Positions 7,408 through 12,549 of a stretch of DNA of 12,549 nucleotides are shown here, one piece after another. The DNA lies in the NCBI GenBank assembly GCA_938028645.1, contig CALIMD010000218.1, positions 1 through 12,549 of the forward strand, given 5' to 3'. The position numbers were made by a program, and so were the translations under genes. The notes under the pieces were generated by a model. The model was given only the letters and a program-made list of their open reading frames with translations. It had not been told where the DNA came from and did no database searches. The DNA comes from an uncultured Alphaproteobacteria bacterium (GTDB lineage Bacteria > Pseudomonadota > Alphaproteobacteria > Thalassobaculales > Thalassobaculaceae). Positions within the stretch are counted from its first letter, which is position 1, and each line of letters begins with the position of its first letter.

Positions 7408-8927
7408 GGAACGAACTCATTATCTCCGATTCCTAGTTCCTCACTCTTGGTTGGTTCGCCCGACGCTGTTTTTACGATTTTATCAAAGATCCGCTCTCCC
7501 ATATCATCTATAGATATGTCTTCATCGAGAACTTCACCGCAATTAATATCCATATCCTCTTCCATACGTCGATACATATTGGAATTTGTTGCTAATTTTA
7601 GAGATGGGGCAGGCTTGCAGCCATAACATGAACCTCGGCCTGTCGTGAAAGTGACAATATTGGAACCACTGGCAACTTGACCTGTTATGGAGCATGGGTC
7701 ATAGCCAGGACTGTCCATAAATACGAAACCCTTTGTATCTATCCGTTCTCCATAATTATAGACGCCACAAAGATTGGTTACACCCCCTTTAGCCGCTGCG
7801 CCAAGCGACTTCTCTAAGATAGTCGTCAGTCCACCTTCTTTATTTCCAGGAGAGGGGTTATTATTCATTTCTCCGCCATTGCGTTCACAATAATCTTCCC
7901 ACCATTTGATGCGCTCCACTAACTTTTCACCAACTTCTTTGGTTATCGCGCGCCGCGTTAATAAGTGCTCTGCGCCATAAATCTCGGGCGTCTCCGCTAA
8001 GACAGCCGTTCCACCGTGTCTAACTAGAAGCGTGGCTGCTGCTCCAAGAGCAGGATTAGCCGTCATTCCTGAATAAGCATCCGACCCCCCGCATTGAAGC
8101 GCTAATGTTAGCTCGCTTACAGGAACTGCTTCTCGCTTTGCTTTTGCCGCTTCAGGTAACATATCCCCGATTAGGCCAAGTCCATGGGCAACGGTTTTTC
8201 TGGTACCACCTGTATCTTGTAAAGTCATCGTCTGGAATTTTGCTCCACGCTCCAAACCATACGCATCTAGGAGAAAATCGATTTGGTTCACTTCGCAGCC
8301 AAGGCCAACCATTATGATTCCAGCAAAGTTTGGATGCTGGGCAAATCCCCATAAAACACGCTGCAAATTTTGATAGCCCGCACCCGAGTCTGCCATCCCA
8401 CAACCCGTCGAATGGGTCAAAGCGACAACACCGTCAACGGTTGGGTATTGACTTAACAAATTTTCCGATACGGAAGAAGCGATGTACTTCGCTGCGGTAG
8501 CCGAACAATTCACACTGGTCAAAACACCGATATAATTGCGAGTTCCAGTCTGGCCATTAGGTCTTATAAAACCTTGAAAGGTTTTTTGCTCAGAAGCAGG
8601 GAAATATTCTGTGGGGGTTACACCCTGACAAAACTGATAATCCCTAGCAAAGTCACGCATCTCAACGTTATGAACATGTACATGTTCTCCAGGAGCTATA
8701 TCAGCTGTAGCAAAACCAATAACCTGATCGTATTTCCTTATTTCCTCTCCTGTTTTAATTAAACGCGTTGCAACCTTATGACCCGATGGAACTGAATTCT
8801 TCAAGTTTATTTGCTCACCATCAATACCGGTATTGGCCAACATGTCCAATCTAGCCGTCACAACATTATCAGCTGGGTGTAATCGCACCACCAGCCTATT
8901 ACCAGAATTATGCCCCGCCTCTATCAT
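7383..8927 (-). CDS. UxaA family hydrolyase (altronate/galactarate/L-fuconate-type dehydratase)
   Basis: UxaA/GarD enzymes dehydrate sugar acids such as D-altronate, galactarate or, in some oxidative pathways, L-fuconate or D-arabinonate, giving 2-keto-3-deoxy acids. The 514-residue chain carries both usual parts. An N-terminal SAF-type domain (~1-90) ends in 'GEHVHVHNVE'. The large catalytic domain shows 'GTRNYIGVLTSVNCSATAA' at 128-146, 'THSTGCGM' at 171-178, 'GSDAYSGMTANPALG' at 281-295, and 'GRGSCYGCKPAPSLKLATN' at 430-448. In some bacteria the two parts are separate genes; here they are fused. The ATG at 8925-8927 has a strong site, GGAGAAGAG at 8931-8939, so the start is firm. It is the first gene of a minus-strand operon with the amidohydrolase and is divergent from the SDR gene, suggesting shared control. 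The substrate is not determinable from motifs. Confidence 0.88.
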   Translation of the reverse strand: MIEAGHNSGNRLVVRLHPADNVVTARLDMLANTGIDGEQINLKNSVPSGHKVATRLIKTGEEIRKYDQVIGFATADIAPGEHVHVHNVEMRDFARDYQFCQGVTPTEYFPASEQKTFQGFIRPNGQTGTRNYIGVLTSVNCSATAAKYIASSVSENLLSQYPTVDGVVALTHSTGCGMADSGAGYQNLQRVLWGFAQHPNFAGIIMVGLGCEVNQIDFLLDAYGLERGAKFQTMTLQDTGGTRKTVAHGLGLIGDMLPEAAKAKREAVPVSELTLALQCGGSDAYSGMTANPALGAAATLLVRHGGTAVLAETPEIYGAEHLLTRRAITKEVGEKLVERIKWWEDYCERNGGEMNNNPSPGNKEGGLTTILEKSLGAAAKGGVTNLCGVYNYGERIDTKGFVFMDSPGYDPCSITGQVASGSNIVTFTTGRGSCYGCKPAPSLKLATNSNMYRRMEEDMDINCGEVLDEDISIDDMGERIFDKIVKTASGEPTKSEELGIGDNEFVPWQIGATM

Positions 8928-9047
8928 AATCTCTTCTCCCTCTCCGTTAAAGATTACTATAGACTAACGATAAGTTTGAGCAAATGAACTTGATACGACA
9001 TAATGACAAAGCTTAGAAATTAAGTTCATAAAATTTTGGAGTGGTAA
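8928..9047. promoter_or_regulatory. Divergent promoter region between uxaA-like and SDR genes
   Basis: This 120-base region should drive both catabolic units. On the minus strand, TTGCTC (plus-strand 8978-8983) and TATAGT (8956-8961), spaced by 16 bases, form a plausible promoter for the uxaA-like gene. On the plus strand, TTGATA (8990-8995) and TTAGAA (9013-9018), spaced by 17, form a weaker one for the SDR gene. GGAG at 9038-9041 is the SDR ribosome site. A repeated AAGTTCAT-type element overlaps both promoters and is listed separately. Confidence 0.45.
8984..9029. repeat. 8-bp inverted repeat ATGAACTT ... AAGTTCAT, candidate operator pair
   Basis: ATGAACTT at 8984-8991 and AAGTTCAT at 9022-9029 are exact reverse complements with 30 bases between them. 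A related AAGTTTGA lies at 8972-8979, forming a 5-bp dyad (AAGTT-N10-AACTT) with the first arm. The set overlaps the putative promoters of both divergent genes, where a transcription factor would act. No regulator gene is present in this window to pair with it. Confidence 0.4.
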
Positions 9048-9788
9048 ATGGCGGGCAGACTTAGCGGAAAAAAAATAATAATAACAGCAGCGGCGCAGGG
9101 TATTGGTCGGGCCTGTGTTGAGGCATATCAATTAGAGGGCGCCACTGTAATAGCCACAGATATTAACCAGGAAAAATTAGATGAGTTAAGCCATCTACCC
9201 AATGTAGAAACAAGGTTGCTAGATGTTCTTAATCTTGGAGATATATCCAGAGGATCGGAGGAGGTAGGACATGTCGATGTACTCTTTAACTGCGCAGGCT
9301 TTGTGCACCACGGATCTATTCTTGATTGCGATGAGACCGCATGGGATTTTTCTTTTGAACTAAACGTGAAAGCGCAATATAGAATGATCCGCGCATTCCT
9401 TCCCGGCATGCTCTCAAATGGCGGCGGCTCCATAATCAATATGGCATCTGTTTGTTCTAGCGTAAAAGGTATCGTTCAGCGGGCCGTATACGGTGCAAGC
9501 AAGGCAGCAGTTATTGGTTTGACCAAGTCAGTGTCCGCAGACTATCTTCGGGATGGTATTAGGTGTAACTGCATCTGTCCGGGAACAGTTCAATCTCCTT
9601 CATTAGACGATAGAATTAATGCGTTTGAGGACCCCATACAAGCTAGAAAGGACTTTATAGCGCGACAACCACTAGGACGTCTCGGCACCGCTGAGGAAAT
9701 CGCTGCCATTGCAGTATACCTTGCATCCGACGAGAGTGCTTACACTACCGGGCAACCATTTATTATCGATGGTGGTATCACTGGGTAA
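9048..9788 (+). CDS. SDR family NAD-dependent oxidoreductase, DHRS6 / 2-keto-3-deoxy-L-fuconate dehydrogenase-like
   Basis: A classical short-chain dehydrogenase of 246 residues. The Rossmann nucleotide loop is 'TAAAQGIG' at 13-20, with Asp38 at the end of strand 2 favouring NAD over NADP. 'NCAG' is at 81-84, and the catalytic set is Asn106, Ser134, Tyr148 and Lys152 (YGASK). Arg145, Arg189 and Arg206 fall at the positions of the three arginines reported to bind the carboxylate substrate in human DHRS6 (numbering offset by one). That points to a small carboxylic-acid substrate. Bacterial relatives include 2-keto-3-deoxy-L-fuconate dehydrogenase, and the neighbouring UxaA-type dehydratase and lactonase-like gene fit that role. 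3-hydroxybutyrate dehydrogenase remains an alternative. GGAG lies 6 bases before the ATG. Its TAA overlaps the next ATG by one base (TAATG), so the pair is probably translationally coupled. Confidence 0.85.
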   Translation: MAGRLSGKKIIITAAAQGIGRACVEAYQLEGATVIATDINQEKLDELSHLPNVETRLLDVLNLGDISRGSEEVGHVDVLFNCAGFVHHGSILDCDETAWDFSFELNVKAQYRMIRAFLPGMLSNGGGSIINMASVCSSVKGIVQRAVYGASKAAVIGLTKSVSADYLRDGIRCNCICPGTVQSPSLDDRINAFEDPIQARKDFIARQPLGRLGTAEEIAAIAVYLASDESAYTTGQPFIIDGGITG

Positions 9789-10750
9789 TGGATACTGACG
9801 CAATAAATCTTGATGGCTTTAAGCTAGCAAAATCTCGTATTAATGGGAAGGTGAGAGAAACACCTCTTCTAAAATCGCAACCGCTTAAGAGAGATCTTAC
9901 TCCTCAAGGGTCGTTATCGTTAAAGCTTGAAAATCTGCAGCCAACCGGATCATTTAAAGTAAGAGGCGCAATAAATACGCTCCACACCCTAACACAAGAA
10001 CAGAAAAACAAGGGTCTCATTACAGCCTCAGGGGGCAACCATGGGCTTGCTGTTGCTTATGCTGCCTTTCTTGCTCAAGTACCTGCCCGCATCTACCTCC
10101 CCACCTCCACGAGCCCAGAAAAACTAAAGAAGCTTCAATCCTGGGGAGCCGAAACTTGCACGTTGGGAGATGTTTGGGACGAGGCAAATAAAGGTGCTTT
10201 AGCGGAAGCCAAGGAAGCTAATATGACTTATATCCATCCCTTTGCAGATCCGAATGTTATATCTGGACAAGGAACTATTTCACTAGAAGTTCTCGAAATG
10301 AATCCTGACATCGATGTTTTATTAGTTGCAATTGGGGGAGGTGGACTAATCGCGGGGGTAGCCGCAGCGGCTAAATTGGTAAAACCAGAGATTAGAGTTG
10401 TCGGAGTTGAACCGATAGGGGCACCTACCCATCATGCCAGCCGAGAAGCCGGTGAACTTGTTACCTTATCATCTGTAGACACCAAGGCAGGCACTTTAGC
10501 GCCAAAAAGATCAGAGGAGTTAAATTATGATCTTATCCAAAAATATGTAGACGACATAGTACTTGTTAGTGATTCTGCCATGCAAGCCGCCGCCCAATGG
10601 TTATGGTTTGAATTGGGAATAGCAGCCGAATTGAGTGGCGCCGCTGGCATTGCAGCATTATCAAACGAATTGATATCTTTAGAAGCTGGGACAAATGTTT
10701 GTTCGATCATCTGTGGAGGCGGTACAGATGGAATATTAAATACCATCTAA
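9788..10750 (+). CDS. PLP-dependent threonine/serine dehydratase-type ammonia-lyase (fold type II)
   Basis: This family eliminates water and ammonia from hydroxy-amino acids (threonine, serine, 3-hydroxyaspartate) to give 2-oxo acids. The 320-residue protein has the PLP Schiff-base lysine Lys57 in 'GSFKVRGA', the substrate/cofactor loop 'SGGNHG' at 81-86, the phosphate-binding 'GGGGLIAG' at 183-190, and 'CGGGTDG' at 309-315 near the pyridine nitrogen. Serine racemases carry a second serine in the SSGNHG loop as the re-face base; here that position is glycine, as expected for a dehydratase and not a racemase. There is no C-terminal ACT regulatory domain, so it is not an IlvA-type biosynthetic enzyme. 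It begins within the SDR stop codon (TAATG), a strong sign of one transcript and a shared pathway. Threonine versus 3-hydroxyaspartate specificity cannot be decided. Confidence 0.86.
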   Translation: MDTDAINLDGFKLAKSRINGKVRETPLLKSQPLKRDLTPQGSLSLKLENLQPTGSFKVRGAINTLHTLTQEQKNKGLITASGGNHGLAVAYAAFLAQVPARIYLPTSTSPEKLKKLQSWGAETCTLGDVWDEANKGALAEAKEANMTYIHPFADPNVISGQGTISLEVLEMNPDIDVLLVAIGGGGLIAGVAAAAKLVKPEIRVVGVEPIGAPTHHASREAGELVTLSSVDTKAGTLAPKRSEELNYDLIQKYVDDIVLVSDSAMQAAAQWLWFELGIAAELSGAAGIAALSNELISLEAGTNVCSIICGGGTDGILNTI

Positions 10751-10768
10751 TTACGATTTAAAAATTGA

Positions 10769-12013
10769 TTAATTTTGATCGACTAGGTTTAGTCCAACAT
10801 GAAATGCATCGAAATTACGAAGGCCTTTAACTACAGCAGTAGGATCTAACGGCATACTACTAATTAAAGGAACGACTTGTTCAGTTGAGCCACCATGTGA
10901 CCTTAATGGCGCATCTAATCCTGAGAGGTCATGCTCAGACTCTTTAGTGCCAAGAACTTTATGGCGGTCTGATATTATAACGAGATCTCCCATTCTATCT
11001 TCTGGTAACTCGTACTCCTTACAGGCATCTTGACGATTCAAAACAGACAAAATTCCATCTAATTTTAACAATTGAGCTATCACCTCCTCCACTACTGTAT
11101 CGGTTGGCAGGTAGACAGTCGCAAAGGAACCCAAGGCACCATGATGCACTACGTAAGGGTCGGTGATAGGTAAGATTACCCGCGCGGCTTTATCTCCAAG
11201 TAAGCTATCAAAAACATCCTGTAAATAAATTACGTTTGGCTTTTCCAACTCATCGTACTTCGCATTCATCCCATGATCAGCCGTTAGAATTAAGTTTGCT
11301 CCCAATTTGTCTAGTTGAGCCCAGTAGCGATCCATCATCTCATAGAATTTATTGGCACCGTCAGAACCTGGTGCGAATTTATGTTGGATATAATCTGTTG
11401 TCGACAGATACATGAGATCCGGTTTCTCAAGCTCCATTAACTTAACCCCTGCAGCAAATACAAATTCCGAGAGATCCGCACTGTAGACAGAAGGTAAATC
11501 TAATCCTGTTATTTCTAGTATATTTTCATAGCCATTATCCTGCAGAGATATTTCATTTGCTTTCTCGGCAGAAAAACATATCGATGAGCCTTTCCCAAAG
11601 GTAAGGCCGTGACCGAGTAATTTTCGCAATTTATCTTTAGCCGTTATCACAGCAATTCGGGCCCCTGCCCGTTCAAATGCGGAGAAGATGGTCGGAGCCC
11701 GCAGAAAGCTCGGGTCATTCATCATTACTTCCTGATCTGACGAATTATCATAGAAAAAATTTCCGGATATTCCATGAACCGCTGGAGGTCGGCCTGTGAC
11801 GATAGATAAATTATTTGGATTGGTGAAACTTGGTATCACAGAGTCTACACGAAGATCAGCGCCTTTGGATAAAATTTTCTCCGTAAATGGCATTAACCCA
11901 TTTTCAACTGCTTGCTCAATGTAGTCTGGTTCCGACCCATCTATGCAGACTACGACAAGGGGAACATTTGGCCATGAATAACTGCGTCCATTTACTTCTA
12001 TTTTATCCCGCAT
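10769..12013 (-). CDS. phnA: Phosphonoacetate hydrolase
   Basis: PhnA cleaves the carbon-phosphorus bond of phosphonoacetate to acetate and phosphate; it is a two-zinc enzyme of the alkaline phosphatase superfamily. The 414 residues carry the full active-site set: Asp25 (CIDGSEPD), the nucleophile Thr64 in 'PSFTNPNNLSIVTG', Asp207 and His211 in 'STTDYIQHK', Asp246 and His247 in 'TADHGMN', and His373 in 'RSHGG'. Other stretches such as 'SADLSEFVFAAGVKLM' and 'DPYVVHHGALGSFATVYLP' are close to rhizobial PhnA as I recall it. There is no signal peptide, so it acts in the cytoplasm. No phnW, phnY or phnX gene is present, so it would handle phosphonoacetate taken up or made by genes elsewhere. It lies 68 bases downstream of the tusA-like gene on the same strand and ends 18 bases from the convergent PLP enzyme gene. 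Confidence 0.93.
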   Translation of the reverse strand: MRDKIEVNGRSYSWPNVPLVVVCIDGSEPDYIEQAVENGLMPFTEKILSKGADLRVDSVIPSFTNPNNLSIVTGRPPAVHGISGNFFYDNSSDQEVMMNDPSFLRAPTIFSAFERAGARIAVITAKDKLRKLLGHGLTFGKGSSICFSAEKANEISLQDNGYENILEITGLDLPSVYSADLSEFVFAAGVKLMELEKPDLMYLSTTDYIQHKFAPGSDGANKFYEMMDRYWAQLDKLGANLILTADHGMNAKYDELEKPNVIYLQDVFDSLLGDKAARVILPITDPYVVHHGALGSFATVYLPTDTVVEEVIAQLLKLDGILSVLNRQDACKEYELPEDRMGDLVIISDRHKVLGTKESEHDLSGLDAPLRSHGGSTEQVVPLISSMPLDPTAVVKGLRNFDAFHVGLNLVDQN

Positions 12014-12044
12014 GTATGAATGACCTTATAAAATCTCAGCATTG

Positions 12045-12062
12045 AAAAAAACATCATGATGT
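12045..12062 (-). terminator. Weak terminator-like palindrome plus T-run between tusA-like gene and phnA
   Basis: A perfect 12-base palindrome ACATCATGATGT (12051-12062) is followed on the minus strand by a run of seven T. The stem can form only 4-5 base pairs, so termination would be poor. It could instead be an operator for phnA, whose start is about 40 bases further on. Confidence 0.25.
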
Positions 12063-12081
12063 GAATGGTTTAATTTTATTA

Positions 12082-12318
12082 CTATTCTGAACCCTTTTCT
12101 ATCAGAAACTCAATATCGTCCGCGCGCTCTTCAACCGATATCAATTTATGACCTTTGGATTCACAAAAATGTCTGAAGTCAAGGGGAGATGCAGGGTCTG
12201 TCGACCAGACGCGTATCTGGGCTCCTTTATCTAATGCCTTCATAGCTTTTCGTGCCTTCAATACTGGCAAAGGGCACCTAAGACCAGTTGCATCTACCAA
12301 AGTTATGTTGTCAGCCAT
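12082..12318 (-). CDS. TusA/SirA-family sulfurtransferase (sulfur carrier)
   Basis: A 78-residue protein, the usual size of the TusA/SirA/YeeD family. These small cytoplasmic proteins carry a persulfide on a cysteine and relay sulfur to tRNA thiolation, molybdenum cofactor or sulfur oxidation systems. The signature 'GLRCPLPVLKARKAM' begins at residue 12, with the persulfide cysteine at Cys15 in CPLP. The C-terminal 'WSTDPASPLDFRHFCESKGH' stretch is also typical, and a second cysteine lies in 'HFCES'. GAGA about 9 bases upstream serves as a modest ribosome site. Whether it is the housekeeping TusA of the mnm5s2U pathway or a paralogue cannot be told, because TusBCDE partners are not nearby. 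It lies upstream of phnA on the same strand; a shared transcript is possible but no functional link is known. Confidence 0.9.
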   Translation of the reverse strand: MADNITLVDATGLRCPLPVLKARKAMKALDKGAQIRVWSTDPASPLDFRHFCESKGHKLISVEERADDIEFLIEKGSE

Positions 12319-12549
12319 ACTAAAATATCTCTCATTTTACCATCCCAAAAGGCAAATCTTATGCGGCAGTAAATATTATCAAATAATACGATCTTAGACG
12401 ATCCAAAAAATAACATTAAATCAGTAGGATAAACAGTAAAAACCGCCATAAATTATTTGTGGATAAAATTACTATTAGTAAAAACTATTTTTTTCTAAAT
12501 ATCTTAACGACAAACAAGGCGGAAATTATTTTCTAGTTTTTCGACTATA
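12319..12549. other. AT-rich non-coding region upstream of the tusA-like gene
   Basis: No credible gene is seen in these 231 bases. The region is strongly AT-rich, especially 12450-12549. It contains two small perfect dyads (TATTAT-CAA-ATAATA at 12374-12388; TTACT-ATT-AGTAA at 12469-12481) and one exact DnaA-box 9-mer (listed separately). It must include the tusA-like promoter, but I could not fix a -35/-10 pair. Confidence 0.5.
12458..12466 (-). promoter_or_regulatory. Single perfect DnaA-box 9-mer TTATCCACA
   Basis: TGTGGATAA on the plus strand is the reverse complement of the consensus DnaA box TTATCCACA. It lies in AT-rich non-coding DNA. I found only one copy in this stretch, so it is weak evidence for either DnaA control of the neighbouring gene or proximity to a replication origin. 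A chance match is plausible. Confidence 0.3.

Noticed and set aside
9788..10750. Serine racemase as the identity of the PLP enzyme
   Set aside because: The loop reads SGGNHG; the second serine needed as the racemase re-face base is glycine, which favours a dehydratase.
10761..10776. AAAATT-GATT-AATTTT hairpin between the PLP enzyme and phnA
   Set aside because: An all-A/T 6-bp stem is too weak for a terminator and overlaps the phnA stop; it is expected by chance in AT-rich spacer.
12303..12449. 48-codon minus-strand frame (ATG at 12447-12449) overlapping the start of the tusA-like gene
   Set aside because: No Shine-Dalgarno, AT-driven hydrophobic composition, and it overlaps the tusA-like ribosome site and start out of frame. 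It is most likely a chance frame.

Overview
The window looks like a moderately AT-rich (low-40s % GC by eye) alphaproteobacterial chromosome. The main taxonomic evidence is a DUF1217 protein, a family known almost only from alphaproteobacterial flagellar loci. An alphaproteobacterial-style FliL, a PlsC with a KHQSAWET motif, and a rhizobial-type phosphonoacetate hydrolase support it. I cannot name a genus. There are no transposases, integrases, phage genes, CRISPR arrays, tRNAs or rRNAs.

Layout: (1) 1-1099, minus strand: a DUF1217 flagellar-associated gene whose 3' end runs off the left edge. (2) 1260-3044, plus: a cytoplasmic gamma-glutamyltransferase-family enzyme, divergent from DUF1217. 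(3) 3128-3625, plus: fliL. It meets (4) a plsC-type acyltransferase (3626-4414, minus) tail to tail with no spacer. (5) 4639-6360, plus: an IlvD/EDD-family [2Fe-2S] sugar-acid dehydratase. (6) 6388-8927, minus: an apparent operon of a UxaA-family (altronate/galactarate-type) dehydratase followed by an amidohydrolase-2 (LigI-like/lactonase) protein. A possible 39-codon ORF lies in the gap between them. (7) 9048-10750, plus: an SDR dehydrogenase (DHRS6/2-keto-3-deoxy-L-fuconate dehydrogenase-like) joined by a TAATG overlap to a PLP-dependent threonine/serine-dehydratase-type enzyme. (8) 10769-12318, minus: tusA-like followed by phosphonoacetate hydrolase phnA. (9) 12319-12549: AT-rich non-coding DNA with small dyads and one perfect DnaA-box 9-mer.

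Functionally, the centre (4639-10750) reads as non-phosphorylating catabolism of sugar acids or hydroxy acids. It has two dehydratases of unrelated families that make 2-keto-3-deoxy acids, a lactonase-like protein, an SDR able to oxidise a keto-deoxy acid, and a PLP ammonia-lyase. The combination lactonase + UxaA-type dehydratase + SDR resembles oxidative L-fucose/D-arabinose-type routes, but the first dehydrogenase, the terminal hydrolase or aldolase, and a transporter are not in this window. The flanks carry flagellar, lipid, phosphonate and sulfur-relay genes with no evident link to that pathway. I see no clearly new multi-gene system. The most notable points are the substituted active-site positions in the amidohydrolase, the repeated 8-mer in the SDR/uxaA divergent promoter, and the uncommon gene combination around them.
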